The notes beneath the pieces were generated by a model, which was given only the letters and a program-made list of their open reading frames with translations, was not told the origin of the DNA and made no database searches. 64,000 bases of DNA from Variovorax sp. CF079 (GTDB lineage Bacteria; Pseudomonadota; Gammaproteobacteria; Burkholderiales; Burkholderiaceae_C). The translations under genes and the position numbers were made by a program. The stretch lies in the NCBI RefSeq assembly GCF_900101545.1, contig NZ_FMZU01000008.1:124001-188000 (forward strand). Reading direction: 5' to 3'. This document shows, piece by piece, positions 21,493 to 33,073 of the stretch (position 1 is the stretch's first letter; every line of letters begins with the position of its first letter).

Positions 21493-21608
21493 CAGAAAGC
21501 GCTCCGAAGTTGGTGCGCACTGGGTAGATAAGGCCTGTCGCCTTGTCAGTGCGGGGTGATGATGTTAACGTCCTCTTACACTTTTGGGCCGAGCTGCCCC
21601 CTACCAGC

Positions 21609-24335
21609 ATGACACGACACCCGTTGCCTGCGGCCCGCCTCCCGGCCACTTGCCCGACTCCGACGATTTCAGGTCGGTGCCAGCTCTCACTTCTCAGCGC
21701 CGCGGTCGCCTTGGCCCTGGGCGCGATCAGCACCGACGCGGCCGCCCTGGCGCTCGGGCGGCTCAATGTGCAATCGGCCTTGGGTGAACCGCTCAGGGCC
21801 GAAATCGAGGTCACCGAAATCACGGCGGCTGAGGCTGACGGCCTGAAAGTCCGCATTGCCCCGGCGGACGCATTCAACGCCGCCGGCGTCCCCTACAACC
21901 CGGCCTTGGCGGATGTGCGGACCAACCTGCAGCGCCGCGCCGACGGCCGTTATGTGGTGCGGCTGAGCAGCAATCGCATGCTCAGCGAGCCCTTCATCGA
22001 CTTGCTGCTCGAAGCGACCTGGAACTCCGGCCGCGTCGTGCGCGACTACACGGTGCTGCTCGACCCGCCCAAGAGCCGAACCGCAACGGCCGCCGCGCCG
22101 ATCGCCCCAGCTGCACCGCAGATCACCGCGCCTTCGCAGCGCACCGCTCCCGCCGTCGTGCAGGCCCCGGCCCGCCGCGAACGCCCCGCGCCCGCCGCTG
22201 CGGCCCCGGCAGCCCCGACGCAAGCCGACAGCGCGGTGCGTACCGGCAGCGGCGACCAGCAGGTGACCGTGCAGCCCGGCGATACCGCCAGCAAGATCGC
22301 TGGCGCTTACAAATCGGCCGACGTGTCGCTCGACCAGATGCTGGTGGCGCTGCTGCGCGCCAATCCCGACGCTTTCATCGGCGGCAATGTCAACCGCATC
22401 AAGGCCGGTGCCGTGCTCGATGTGCCGGGCGCAGCGCAAGCCAGCAGCGTGCCGGCCCCCGAAGCCCGGAGTACCGTGACCGCGCAAAGCCGCGATTTCG
22501 GCGAGTACCGCCGGCGCCTGGCCGAGAACGCACCGGCTTCGCGCGTCGCCGAGGCAGACCGCCAGGCTTCGGGCAAGCTGCAGGCCAACGTCGAGGATCG
22601 CAACGCCGCAAGTGCAGCCGCTGACAAGCTCAAGATCACCCAAGGCGGCGCAGTCGCCGGCCGGCAGACCGAAGAACAGCTGGCCAAGGCCCGCCAAGCC
22701 CAGGACAGCAGCACGCGCGTTGCCGAGCTGTCCAAGAACATCAGCGAACTGAACAAGCTGCAGGCCGCGAGCGGATCGCCCACAACGGCCGGCAGCACCG
22801 CGCCAGCCGCAGCGCCAGCACCGGTTGCGCCTGCACCTTCGGCGGCTGCGCCGGCCGCGACCCCGCCCACGACGGGCTCGACCCCCGCTCCCACTGCTGC
22901 CGCGCCTGCAGCCAGCCCGGCCATCCCCGCCCTGCCGGCCGCTGTCGCACCCGCCGCAACGGCCGCGGCGGAAGCCCCGGCAACGCCGCCGGCTGCTACG
23001 ACGACGCCCCCCGAAGCCGCGGCTTCCGCAGCCGCGCCCGCAGCGGTGCCTGCCCCAGCGGCCGCCGCCAAGCCCAAGCCGCCCGCGCCTGCACCTGCGC
23101 CGGTGGAACGCAGCTTCTTCGACGAATTGCTCGACAACCCCATCATGCTGGGCGCGGCTGCGCTGATCGCGCTCCTGGTCGGCTTCCTGCTCTACCGCGT
23201 GCTCGGCCGCAAGCGCCGCGACGCCAACGACAGCGTGTTCCTCGAGAGCCGCATTCCCAAGGACTCCTTCTTCGGCGCCAGCGGCGGCGAATCGGTGGAC
23301 ACCAAGAACCGCGGCAACTCGGTCGTGTCCTCGCTGTCGTACTCGCCGAGCCAGCTCGACGCCGGTGATGTCGATCCGGTGGCCGAAGCCGACGTTTACC
23401 TGGCCTATGGACGCGATCTGCAGGCCGAGGAAATCCTGCGCGAAGCGCTGCGCGTCAACCCGGAGCGCACTGCCATCCATCTGAAGCTGCTCGAAATCCA
23501 CGCCAAGCGGCGCGACCTGCGCGCCTACGAAGCGCTGGCCTCCGACGTGCACAAGCTGACCGGCGGCACCGGTGCCGACTGGAACCGCGTGATCGAACTG
23601 GGCAAGGACCTGGATCCGGGCAACCCGCTGTACGAATCGGGTGGTCGCGGCGTCTCGGCCGCAGAGACCGCCGCCTTCGCCGGCACGCTGGCCGCGGCAA
23701 CCGCGACCCCGCCTGCTCCCGCACCGGCAACGAGCCCCGTGGCAAAACCCGTTGTCGCGGCCGCGCCGCCGCCGGCCTTCGTGCCGTCCGTCGCGCCGCT
23801 CGATTTCGACCTCGACTTGAGCAAGCCGCCGGCACCTGCGCCGGCTGCTGCGGCGCCGGTCAACGCCACCCTTCCGGCCGCGCGCAACGGGGCTGAGAAT
23901 GCCGCAGCGCCATCGCTGGTCAAGTACAGCGCACCACTCGCTTCGAGCGCCAAGATCGATCTCAACAACGACTTCGACACCGCGCCCGGCGCGCTGGAGC
24001 CGAACACGGCACGCGCGCCGCTGAACACGGAGGAGGAGTTCACGCAGCCCGCGACCCTGCGCGCCGGTCTCCCCGGCGACTCCGGCTTCATCGAATTCGA
24101 CATGAGTTCGATGGCCGGCCTGTCGGGCCGCAGCCCTGCCGACACCGAGCGCGGCCGCCTGGAGCCGGTCGAGGACAGCGGCGAAAGCCCGCATGCCATC
24201 AAGCTTTCGCTGGCGCGCGAACTGAAGGCGCTGGGCGACGTCGAAGGTGCGCGCTCGTTGGTCGAGGAAGTGGCTTCCGAGGGCTCGGGCGAGGTCAAGG
24301 CCGAAGCCAAGCAACTGCTCGGCCAGTTGCGCTGA
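21609..24335 (+). CDS. fimV: FimV/HubP-family polar landmark protein
   Basis: Large inner-membrane protein that organises the cell pole, type IV pili and peptidoglycan contacts in relatives. The 908 residues show an N-terminal signal/membrane segment (about 20-45), the FimV N-domain (LGRLNVQSALGEPLRAEIEV, about 50-150), and a LysM-like domain (VTVQPGDTASKIAGAYK, about 218-275). A long Ala/Pro-rich linker follows (about 390-500), then a membrane helix (NPIMLGAAALIALLVGFLLY, near 512), a cytoplasmic TPR stretch (about 590-670) and the short C-terminal FimV domain (LSLARELKALGDVEGARSLV, about 865-905). The start at MTRHPLPA is chosen over an upstream TTG, which adds 22 residues unlike a signal peptide. 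Confidence 0.93.
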   Translation: MTRHPLPAARLPATCPTPTISGRCQLSLLSAAVALALGAISTDAAALALGRLNVQSALGEPLRAEIEVTEITAAEADGLKVRIAPADAFNAAGVPYNPALADVRTNLQRRADGRYVVRLSSNRMLSEPFIDLLLEATWNSGRVVRDYTVLLDPPKSRTATAAAPIAPAAPQITAPSQRTAPAVVQAPARRERPAPAAAAPAAPTQADSAVRTGSGDQQVTVQPGDTASKIAGAYKSADVSLDQMLVALLRANPDAFIGGNVNRIKAGAVLDVPGAAQASSVPAPEARSTVTAQSRDFGEYRRRLAENAPASRVAEADRQASGKLQANVEDRNAASAAADKLKITQGGAVAGRQTEEQLAKARQAQDSSTRVAELSKNISELNKLQAASGSPTTAGSTAPAAAPAPVAPAPSAAAPAATPPTTGSTPAPTAAAPAASPAIPALPAAVAPAATAAAEAPATPPAATTTPPEAAASAAAPAAVPAPAAAAKPKPPAPAPAPVERSFFDELLDNPIMLGAAALIALLVGFLLYRVLGRKRRDANDSVFLESRIPKDSFFGASGGESVDTKNRGNSVVSSLSYSPSQLDAGDVDPVAEADVYLAYGRDLQAEEILREALRVNPERTAIHLKLLEIHAKRRDLRAYEALASDVHKLTGGTGADWNRVIELGKDLDPGNPLYESGGRGVSAAETAAFAGTLAAATATPPAPAPATSPVAKPVVAAAPPPAFVPSVAPLDFDLDLSKPPAPAPAAAAPVNATLPAARNGAENAAAPSLVKYSAPLASSAKIDLNNDFDTAPGALEPNTARAPLNTEEEFTQPATLRAGLPGDSGFIEFDMSSMAGLSGRSPADTERGRLEPVEDSGESPHAIKLSLARELKALGDVEGARSLVEEVASEGSGEVKAEAKQLLGQLR

Positions 24336-24361
24336 ACGGCCGTGCGGCCGCCGATCCCGCG

Positions 24362-25174
24362 GTGAGGCTGGCCCTCGGCATCCGCTACAACGGTCAAGCC
24401 TACGACGGCTGGCAGAGCCAGCCATCGCGCCGTACCGTTCAGGACAAGCTGGAAGATGCGCTCGGCCACTTCGCCGCTCAGCCCATCTCCACGCTCTGCG
24501 CGGGGCGCACCGATGCTGGTGTCCATGCCCTGATGCAAGTGGTGCACTTCGATACCTCCGTCGAGCGCGCACCCTTCTCCTGGGTGCGGGGCACCAACCG
24601 TTTTCTTCCCGACGACATCGCGGTGCAATGGGCGCAGCCGGTGCCCGACCAGTTCCACTGCCGCGCCAGCGCGCTCGCCCGACGCTACCTGTACGTACTG
24701 TCGCAATCCCCGGTGCGCCCGAGCCTGGATGCGGGCCGCGTGGGCTGGTCCATGTACGAACTCGACGGCGACGCGATGCGTGCCGCGGCTGCGATGCTGG
24801 TGGGCCGGCACGATTTCAGCTCCTTTCGCGCCTCGGCCTGCCAGGCGCGTTCGCCGGTCAAGGATTTGCGGCGCATCGAGATCACGCGGCACGGCGACGC
24901 CGATCGCTGCCGCTGGCACTTCGAGTTCGAGGCTGACGCCTTCCTGCATCACATGATCCGCAACATCATGGGCAGCCTGGTGCGCATCGGCCGGGGCGAC
25001 GCGCCTCCGGAATGGATGCGCGACGTGCTGGAGGCGCGCAGCCGCGTAGTGGCCGCTCCGACTTTTTCGCCGAACGGCCTCTACTTCCTGGGGCCGCTCT
25101 ATGCTGCCGGATGGGGGCTTCCGCCGGAGGCGACGATGCAGAACACCGGCGCTGCGTATGATGGTCCGCCATGA
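24362..25174 (+). CDS. truA: tRNA pseudouridine(38-40) synthase
   Basis: Isomerises uridines 38-40 of the tRNA anticodon arm to pseudouridine. It has 270 residues. The catalytic aspartate is Asp51 in GRTDAGVHA, and FHCRASALARRYLYVL and HHMIRNIMGSLVRIGRG are family motifs. GTG at 24362 is used as start because the protein begins there (RLALGIRYNGQAYDGWQ). Its stop overlaps the trpF start as ATGA, so the two are probably translationally coupled. Confidence 0.96.
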   Translation: MRLALGIRYNGQAYDGWQSQPSRRTVQDKLEDALGHFAAQPISTLCAGRTDAGVHALMQVVHFDTSVERAPFSWVRGTNRFLPDDIAVQWAQPVPDQFHCRASALARRYLYVLSQSPVRPSLDAGRVGWSMYELDGDAMRAAAAMLVGRHDFSSFRASACQARSPVKDLRRIEITRHGDADRCRWHFEFEADAFLHHMIRNIMGSLVRIGRGDAPPEWMRDVLEARSRVVAAPTFSPNGLYFLGPLYAAGWGLPPEATMQNTGAAYDGPP

Positions 25175-25857
25175 GTTCCGCCCCGTCCGCCACGCGCACG
25201 CGAATCAAGATCTGCGGGCTGACGCGCGAGCAGGACGTGGATGCCGCGGTCGATGCCGGTGCCGATGCCGTGGGTTTCGTGCTCTATCCGGCCAGCCCCC
25301 GCGCGGTGACGGCGGAACGCGCCAGCCGGCTGGCCTCGCGGCTGCCGCCCTTCATGACGCCGGTGCTGCTTTTCGTCAACGAGCTTGTGGCCCAAGCCGC
25401 GGCCTCGCTGGCCGGCGTCCCGGGTTCCATGGCCCAGTTCCATGGCGACGAGACGCCCGATCAATGCTGGGAAGCCAGCGGCCGCGGCGCCCACCGCTTC
25501 ATGCGCGCGGCCCGTATTCCGCTGGGCGCGGCCGGAGCGGGCTTCGACCTCGTAAAATACGCGTCCGATTACTCCCGCGCCCACGCCATCCTGCTCGACG
25601 CCCATGTCGAAGCCTATGGCGGTGGCGGCAAGGCATTCGATTGGTCACATCTTCCACCCGCCGTCGACGCTCACCTCGTCTTGAGTGGTGGGCTCACACC
25701 TGCAAACGTGGGCGATGGCATTCGCCAGTTGCGCACGGCAGCCAAGTCGCTGTCCGTTGACGTGAGCTCCGGCGTCGAGGCCTCCAAAGGCATCAAGGAC
25801 GCCGTGAAGATCCGCGAATTCGTGGCCGCCGTGCGTGCGGCCGATGCCCTCAGTTAG
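25171..25857 (+). CDS. trpF: Phosphoribosylanthranilate isomerase
   Basis: Amadori rearrangement in tryptophan synthesis. It is a TIM barrel of 228 residues with the catalytic cysteine at 15 ([10 protein letters not shown]), [10 protein letters not shown] near 36, [10 protein letters not shown] near 91, the catalytic Asp in [18 protein letters not shown], and the phosphate loop [10 protein letters not shown] and VDVSSGVE. It overlaps truA by 4 bp and precedes trpB by 51 bp; that gap carries a 10-bp inverted repeat. Confidence 0.97.
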   Translation: MSSAPSATRTRIKICGLTREQDVDAAVDAGADAVGFVLYPASPRAVTAERASRLASRLPPFMTPVLLFVNELVAQAAASLAGVPGSMAQFHGDETPDQCWEASGRGAHRFMRAARIPLGAAGAGFDLVKYASDYSRAHAILLDAHVEAYGGGGKAFDWSHLPPAVDAHLVLSGGLTPANVGDGIRQLRTAAKSLSVDVSSGVEASKGIKDAVKIREFVAAVRAADALS

Positions 25858-25892
25858 CTGGCTGCCGACCTCGATCGAAGGGGGCAGCCAGC
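25857..25892 (+). other. Stem-loop between trpF and trpB
   Basis: GCTGGCTGCC (25857-25866) and GGCAGCCAGC (25883-25892) form a perfect 10-bp stem with a 16-base loop. It starts on the last base of the trpF stop codon and ends 16 bp before the trpB start. There is no T tract, so termination is unlikely; mRNA processing or control of trpB translation is possible. Confidence 0.55.
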
Positions 25893-25908
25893 CCCACCGA
25901 TCGAGACC

Positions 25909-27182
<1,274 letters not shown>

Positions 27183-27186
<4 letters not shown>

Positions 27187-28028
27187 GCCGCATCGCCGCC
27201 ACCTTCGAAGGCCTTCAAAAAGACGGCCGCAGAGCTTTGATTCCCTACGTCACGGCCGGTTTTCCCTTTGCCGACATTACGCCCGAACTCATGCACGGCA
27301 TGGTCGAAGCGGGCGCCGACGTGATCGAGCTCGGCGTACCCTTCTCCGACCCGATGGCCGACGGGCCGGTGATCCAGGCGGCCGGCGAAGCCGCGCTGGC
27401 GCTGGGCATCGGCATGAAGCAGGTGCTGGCCATGGTGGCCGCTTTCCGGCAGAAAAACGACGCCACGCCGGTGGTGCTGATGGGCTACGCCAATCCGGTC
27501 GAGCGCTACGACGGCGTGCACGGCAAGGGCAGCTTCATCCGCGACGCGGCAGCCGCCGGCGTGGACGGCCTGCTGGTGGTCGATTACCCGCCCGAGGAAT
27601 GCGAAGACTTCGCCGCCGAGCTTCAGGCGCACGGCATCGACCTCATCTTCCTGCTGGCCCCGACCAGCACCAGCGAGCGCATGGAACAGGTCGGCCGCAT
27701 CGCCACCGGCTATGTCTACTACGTCTCACTCAAGGGCGTGACCGGTGCCGGTCACCTCGACACCGAGGCGGTCGGACGGATGATTCCGCGCATCCGCGAG
27801 CACGTGAAGCTGCCGGTGGGCGTGGGCTTCGGCATCCGCGATGCGCGCAGCGCGCAGGCGGTCGGCTCCACGGCCGATGCGGTCGTGATCGGCACCCGCA
27901 TCATCCAGCTGATCGAGGGCCAGCCGCGCGACCAGGTGGTGCCGCGGGTACGCAGATTCCTCGCCGAAATCCGCGAGGCGCTCGACGCCTTGCCGGCCGC
28001 CACGCCCAAGAACGCGGCTGGCCGATAA
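27183..28028 (+). CDS. trpA: Tryptophan synthase alpha chain
   Basis: Cleaves indole-3-glycerol phosphate and channels indole to TrpB. It has 281 residues. The catalytic acids are Glu49 ([12 protein letters not shown]) and Asp60 (MADGPVIQ); the phosphate-binding motifs [13 protein letters not shown] and [10 protein letters not shown] are seen near 215-245. It starts inside the trpB stop codon and is followed 23 bp later by accD. Confidence 0.98.
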
Positions 28029-28051
28029 TCCCGCCAACACAAGGAGCCCCC

Positions 28052-28924
28052 ATGAGCTGGCTTGAAAAACTGCTTCCCCCCAAGATTGCCCCCACCGACC
28101 CGAGCGAGCGCCGCCAGATGCCCGAAGGGCTCTGGATCAAATGCCCGAGCTGCGAGACCGTTCTCTACAAGACGGACCTCGAGCACAACCAGAACGTGTG
28201 CCCGAGCTGCGGCCACCATCACCGCATCGGCGCGCGCGCGCGGCTCGATGCCTTTCTGGACTCCGAAGGCCGCTACGAGGTCGGCCAGGAAGTGCTGCCG
28301 GTCGACGCCCTCAAGTTCAAGGACAGCCGCAAGTACCCCGAGCGGCTCAAGGAAGCGCTGGAGAACACCGGCGAGACCGACGCGCTCGTGGTCATGGGCG
28401 GCTCGGTGCACAGCATCAACGTCGTGGTCGCCTGCTTCGAGTTCGACTTCATGGGCGGCAGCATGGGCAGCGTGGTCGGGGAGCGCTTCGTGCGCGGCGT
28501 CGAGACCGCGATCGAGCAGAAGGTTCCCTTCATCTGCTTCACCGCGACCGGTGGTGCGCGCATGCAGGAAGGCCTGCTCTCGCTGATGCAGATGGCCAAG
28601 ACCAACGCCGCGCTCACGCGCCTGGCCAAGAAAGGCCTGCCCTACATCAGCGTACTGACCGATCCGACGATGGGCGGCGTGAGCGCCGGCTTCGCCTTCG
28701 TGGGCGACGTCGTGATCGCCGAGCCCAAGGCGCTGATCGGCTTTGCCGGACCGCGCGTGATCGAGTCGACGGTTCGGGTGACCTTGCCTGAAGGCTTCCA
28801 GCGCGCCGAGTTCCTGCAGACCAAGGGCGCGATCGACTTCATTTGCGACCGCCGCGAGCTGCGCAAGACCGTCGCAAGCACGCTTGCGATGCTGCTGCGC
28901 CAGCCCGCCGACGCAGTGATCTGA
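28052..28924 (+). CDS. accD: Acetyl-CoA carboxylase carboxyltransferase subunit beta
   Basis: Beta half of the carboxyltransferase that makes malonyl-CoA for fatty acid synthesis. It has 290 residues. The N-terminal zinc finger uses Cys31, Cys34, Cys50 and Cys53 (CPSC and CPSC pairs). The crotonase-like core has [33 protein letters not shown] and [18 protein letters not shown] precedes the ATG. It ends the asd-fimV-truA-trp-accD run and converges with the YggT gene. Confidence 0.97.
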   Translation: MSWLEKLLPPKIAPTDPSERRQMPEGLWIKCPSCETVLYKTDLEHNQNVCPSCGHHHRIGARARLDAFLDSEGRYEVGQEVLPVDALKFKDSRKYPERLKEALENTGETDALVVMGGSVHSINVVVACFEFDFMGGSMGSVVGERFVRGVETAIEQKVPFICFTATGGARMQEGLLSLMQMAKTNAALTRLAKKGLPYISVLTDPTMGGVSAGFAFVGDVVIAEPKALIGFAGPRVIESTVRVTLPEGFQRAEFLQTKGAIDFICDRRELRKTVASTLAMLLRQPADAVI

Positions 28925-28935
28925 GCGCGGCCGGC

Positions 28936-29496
28936 CTATCGGCCGAGGCCGAAGGCCGTGGCCATCAGGCTGCCGAGAACGATCGCGCCGACCTGCAACA
29001 GGACGATGGCGGCGAGCGGCGACAGGTCGACGCCACCCACCAGCGGAATGAAGCGCCGCAGCGGCCGCACCAGCGGTTCGGCCAGCCGCGCGATCAGATC
29101 CTGCAGCATCGACGATGCATTCGGCACCCAGGACAGCACGGCATAGACGATCAGCAAGGCAGTCAGACCCGACACTGCCAGTTGCAGCAGGCCGATGAGC
29201 GACACCAGCGGCAGGATCGCCCAACGGCCCAGGCTGCCCATCAGCATCCAGAGCAGCAGGAACTTGGCCATCACCAGCAGCCAGGCGGCCACGGCGCTGG
29301 CCAGATCCCAGCGCTTGACCGAAGGCACGATGCGCCTCAGCGGCAACACGATCCAGTCGGTGACGGCGAACACGAAGCGCCCCAGCGGATTGCCGAAGGG
29401 CACCCGGTGGTACTGCATGTAGAGACGCAGCAGGCAGGCGCCGCCGAGGAGGCCGACGATCACGTCGAGCAGGAACGAGGGGATCTGGTAGAGCAT
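28936..29496 (-). CDS. YggT-family integral membrane protein
   Basis: A 186-residue protein with two YggT repeats, each of a hydrophobic helix pair and a PLRRIVPSV or PLRRFIPLVGGVDLSPL motif (about 62-75 and 148-166). Family members are implicated in membrane protein assembly or osmotic tolerance; the exact role is not settled. The start MLYQIPSFLLDVI is used because the recognisable protein begins there, though no strong ribosome site is visible. It converges with accD and diverges from the Lon-domain gene. Confidence 0.88.
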   Translation of the reverse strand: MLYQIPSFLLDVIVGLLGGACLLRLYMQYHRVPFGNPLGRFVFAVTDWIVLPLRRIVPSVKRWDLASAVAAWLLVMAKFLLLWMLMGSLGRWAILPLVSLIGLLQLAVSGLTALLIVYAVLSWVPNASSMLQDLIARLAEPLVRPLRRFIPLVGGVDLSPLAAIVLLQVGAIVLGSLMATAFGLGR

Positions 29497-29545
29497 GGCG
29501 CGCGGTCGTGGACGGAATGCGATGATAGCCACGCAAGGTTCATCG

Positions 29546-30193
29546 ATGACGACTCAACCCCTTCTGCATTCGCTTCCCCTCTTTCCCCTCGCTACGGTGC
29601 TGTTCCCCGGCGGCCTCTTGCCGTTGCGCATCTTCGAGGTGCGCTATCTCGACATGATCGGCAAGTGCCACAAGGCAGGCGCCCCCTTCGGCGTGGTCAG
29701 CCTCACGCAGGGCTCGGAGGTTCGCAGGGCGGGCGCAGAAGCCGAAAGCTTCGCCACGCTCGGCACGCTCGCCGTCATCCGGGAATTCGACGCGCCCCAG
29801 GCCGGCCTGATGCAGATCGAATGCGTGGGCACGCACCGCTTTCGCGTGCTTTCCAGCGAGCTCCACAAGCACGGGCTGTGGACGGCCGATGTCGAGGCGG
29901 TGTCCGATGACGTTGCGCTCGCTGTCCCCGAGGACTTGCAGCCGACGGCCGAAGCGCTGCGCCGCCTGGTCCAGACGCTGGAGGAGCGGCGCCGCATGGA
30001 GGGCAACGAGAACGTCCGGCTGCCGATCACGCCGCCCTACCGCTTCGACGATTGCGGCTGGGTGGCCAACCGCTGGTGCGAGCTGCTGCCGGTACAGCCG
30101 GAACTCAAGCAGCGCCTGATGGAGCTCGACAGCCCGCTCATGCGGCTGGAACTGGTCAGCGACCTGCTCGCGCGCACCGGCATCACCAAGTAG
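29546..30193 (+). CDS. LON peptidase substrate-binding domain protein
   Basis: The 215-residue protein consists of a single Lon N-terminal (LAN/PUA-like) domain: LPLFPLATVLFPGGLLPLRIFEVRYLDM is the hallmark (two stretches, residues 9-36), with ECVGTHRFRV near 94. The ATPase and protease domains of Lon are absent, so it is not a protease; a peptide-binding or adaptor role is suggested by the family. AAGG precedes the ATG. It stands between the divergent YggT gene and lysS. Confidence 0.9.
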   Translation: MTTQPLLHSLPLFPLATVLFPGGLLPLRIFEVRYLDMIGKCHKAGAPFGVVSLTQGSEVRRAGAEAESFATLGTLAVIREFDAPQAGLMQIECVGTHRFRVLSSELHKHGLWTADVEAVSDDVALAVPEDLQPTAEALRRLVQTLEERRRMEGNENVRLPITPPYRFDDCGWVANRWCELLPVQPELKQRLMELDSPLMRLELVSDLLARTGITK

Positions 30194-30284
30194 TCCGCTC
30201 TTCATTCCATAGCGCGAGGGCGAGGGTCGGCCGGCTAAAATGGCGGGTTGCGCGCGCAGCCGCCCGCGCCACTATTCCTCTTCC

Positions 30285-31823
30285 ATGTCCGACGCTCCGA
30301 CCTCCCCCGTTCCCGCCCCTGCCACCGACGACAACCAGCTCATCGCCGAACGGCGCGAAAAGCTGAAGGCGCTGCGCGCCGCGCAGGCCGAAGGCAGGGG
30401 GGTCGCGTTCCCGAACGACTTCAAGCCCGCCGATCGCGCAGCCGCGCTCGTTGCAACGCATGGCGAAACGGCCGCCGAGGTGCTCGAAGCCACGCCGGTC
30501 GCTGTCAGCGTGGCGGGCCGCATGATGCTCAAGCGGGTGATGGGCAAGGCCAGCTTCGCGACCGTGCAGGACGCGACCGGCCGCATCCAGCTCTACATCA
30601 CGCGCGACGCCGTCGGCGAGGAGGCCTACGCCGAATTCAAGCACTGGGACCTGGGCGACATCGTCGGCGCCGAAGGCTCGGCCTTCAAGACCCGCACCGG
30701 CGAGCTCTCGGTCAAGGTCACGAAGCTGCGCCTGCTGACCAAGAGCCTGCGGCCGCTGCCCGACAAGTTCCACGGCATGGCCGACCAGGAGCAGAAGTAC
30801 CGCCAGCGCTACGTCGACCTGATCACCGACGAGACGGCACGCGAGCGCTTCGCGGCGCGCAGCCGCGCTGTGAGCGCGCTGCGCGAATTCATGGTGGCCA
30901 ACGACTTCCTCGAGGTCGAGACGCCGATGCTGCACCCGATCCCGGGCGGCGCCAACGCCAAGCCCTTCAAGACGCACCACAACGCGCTCGATCAGGAGAT
31001 GTTCCTGCGCATCGCGCCCGAGCTCTACCTGAAGCGGCTGATCGTCGGCGGCTTCGAGCGCGTGTTCGAGATCAACCGGAGCTATCGCAACGAAGGCATC
31101 TCGGTGCGGCACAACCCCGAGTTCACGATGATGGAGTTCTACGCGGCCTACTGGAACTACCGCGACCTGATGGACTTCACCGAAACGCTGATCCGCACGA
31201 TCGCGCAGAAGACCGTGGGCAAGCTCGAGCTCGAGTACCAGGGCAAGCCGGTCGACCTGAGCCAACCCTTCGAGCGGCTCACGATCCGCGAGGCGATCCT
31301 GAAGCACACGGAGGCGGGCGCGAACGTCGACGCCGCCGCCTGGCTGGTCAACGCGCTGCGCAAGCTCGGCCTGACCGAAGAGAAGGACAAGCTCTCGCAG
31401 CGCAGCCTGGCGAGCCTGCAGGTGATGTACTTCGAGGAGACCGTGGAAGAAAAGCTCTGGCAGCCGACCTTCATCATGGAGCACCCGACAGAGATCTCGC
31501 CACTGGCGCGCGCCAACGACGAGCGCCCCGAGGTGACGGAGCGCTTCGAGCTCTACATCACGGGCCGCGAATTCGGCAACGGCTTCAGCGAGCTCAACGA
31601 CGCAGAAGACCAGGCCGCTCGCTTCAATGCGCAGGTCACGGCCAAGGACAGCGGCGACGACGAGGCGATGTTCTACGACCACGACTTCGTGCGCGCGCTG
31701 GAATACGGCATGCCGCCCACCGGCGGCTGCGGCATCGGCATCGACCGCCTGATGATGCTCCTGACCGACTCGCCGAGCATCCGCGACGTCATCCTGTTTC
31801 CTGCCTTGCGCCGGGAATCTTGA
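30285..31823 (+). CDS. lysS: Lysyl-tRNA synthetase, class II
   Basis: Charges tRNA-Lys. It has 512 residues. An N-terminal OB-fold for anticodon binding (about 60-180, [20 protein letters not shown]) precedes the class II core: motif 1 [20 protein letters not shown], motif 2 [20 protein letters not shown] and motif 3 [18 protein letters not shown]. The start MSDAPTSP has no strong ribosome site; a TAAAAT -10-like hexamer lies at 30236-30241. Its TGA overlaps the TTG start of the Hsp70-like gene. Confidence 0.97.
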   Translation: MSDAPTSPVPAPATDDNQLIAERREKLKALRAAQAEGRGVAFPNDFKPADRAAALVATHGETAAEVLEATPVAVSVAGRMMLKRVMGKASFATVQDATGRIQLYITRDAVGEEAYAEFKHWDLGDIVGAEGSAFKTRTGELSVKVTKLRLLTKSLRPLPDKFHGMADQEQKYRQRYVDLITDETARERFAARSRAVSALREFMVANDFLEVETPMLHPIPGGANAKPFKTHHNALDQEMFLRIAPELYLKRLIVGGFERVFEINRSYRNEGISVRHNPEFTMMEFYAAYWNYRDLMDFTETLIRTIAQKTVGKLELEYQGKPVDLSQPFERLTIREAILKHTEAGANVDAAAWLVNALRKLGLTEEKDKLSQRSLASLQVMYFEETVEEKLWQPTFIMEHPTEISPLARANDERPEVTERFELYITGREFGNGFSELNDAEDQAARFNAQVTAKDSGDDEAMFYDHDFVRALEYGMPPTGGCGIGIDRLMMLLTDSPSIRDVILFPALRRES

Positions 31824-33073
31824 AGACGCCTGCGCCCGTCATCGGCATCGACTTCGGCACATCCAATTCCGCGGTCGCCTGCGTGGCGGGAAGCGGACTT
31901 GCCCGCATGCTGCCGGTGGAAGGGTCGGCGACGACGATCCCGACGGCCGTCTTCTTCAATACCGAAGACCGCAGCACGCATTTCGGGCGCGAAGCGATTT
32001 CGCTCTACCTCGCCGGCACCGAAGGCCGCTTGATGCGCTCGCTGAAGAGCCTGCTCGGCAGCTCCCTGATGCAGGATCAGACCGAGATCGACAACCAGCG
32101 GGTCAGCTTCGAGGAAATCATCGCGCTCTTCCTGTCGGAACTTGCGACGCGCGCCCAGCGGCAGCTCGGCGTCGAGCCTGCACGGGTCGTGATCGGTCGG
32201 CCGGTGCATTTCGTCGACGACGATGCCGCGCGCGACCGCGAGGCGGAGGCCACGCTGCGCCGAGCCGCGCAAAGCGCCGGTCTGGGCGAAGTCGGATTTC
32301 AGTACGAACCGATCGCGGCCGCTTTCGATTACGAGCGGCGCGTCACCCGTGAATCGCTGGTGCTGATCGTCGACATCGGCGGTGGCACCTCCGACTTCAC
32401 GGTGGTGCGTCTCGGTCCCGAACGCATGGCGAAGGCAGATCGCTCCAGCGACGTGCTGGCCACCACGGGCGTGCACATCGGCGGCACCGATTTCGACCAG
32501 CGGCTCAGCGTCGAATGCGTGATGCCGCATTTCGGTTTCCGGCACATCGGCCCGCAAGGCCGCGAAGTGCCGAGCAGGACCTTCTTCGACTTGTCTTCCT
32601 GGCACCTGATCAACTGGCTCTATGCGCCGAAGGCGATCCGGCAGGTTCAGGAGTTGCGCATCAACTACCTCGACACGCAGCTGCACGACCGGCTCATGAG
32701 CGTGCTGGTGGACCGGCAAGGGCATCGCATCGCCAGCGAGGTGGAAGAAGCCAAGATTCGAACGTCCACGACGAACGACGACGTGGCCATCGATCTGTCC
32801 TTCGCGGAGGTGGATCTGGGCGCTGCCCTCACGGCGAACGGCATGGCCGGGCACCTGGCAGCGCTGCTCGACAACGTGGTTTCCTGCGCGCGCGAATGCG
32901 TGAAGCAAGGCGGCGCGACGGGCGACACGCTCGACGCCATCTATCTGACGGGCGGGTCATCGGCGCTGAGCCCGTTCCAGAGCGCGCTGCGACACGCGTT
33001 CCCGGGCACGAAGATCATCGAAGGCGATCTGTTCGGTGGCGTGGCCGCCGGGCTGGCCTACGCCGCTGCATGA
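31820..33073 (+). CDS. Hsp70 family protein, YegD-like
   Basis: Short Hsp70-type ATPase of 417 residues lacking the classical substrate-binding and lid domains. The phosphate-1 motif is [16 protein letters not shown] (7-22), phosphate-2 is [19 protein letters not shown] (near 184), and the adenosine motif is [13 protein letters not shown] (near 375). This is the YegD branch of putative chaperones, with no established client. TTG at 31820 is inferred as start because it overlaps the lysS stop (TTGA) and places the ATPase motif at the usual distance. It overlaps the next gene by ATGA. Confidence 0.88.
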   Translation: MKTPAPVIGIDFGTSNSAVACVAGSGLARMLPVEGSATTIPTAVFFNTEDRSTHFGREAISLYLAGTEGRLMRSLKSLLGSSLMQDQTEIDNQRVSFEEIIALFLSELATRAQRQLGVEPARVVIGRPVHFVDDDAARDREAEATLRRAAQSAGLGEVGFQYEPIAAAFDYERRVTRESLVLIVDIGGGTSDFTVVRLGPERMAKADRSSDVLATTGVHIGGTDFDQRLSVECVMPHFGFRHIGPQGREVPSRTFFDLSSWHLINWLYAPKAIRQVQELRINYLDTQLHDRLMSVLVDRQGHRIASEVEEAKIRTSTTNDDVAIDLSFAEVDLGAALTANGMAGHLAALLDNVVSCARECVKQGGATGDTLDAIYLTGGSSALSPFQSALRHAFPGTKIIEGDLFGGVAAGLAYAAA

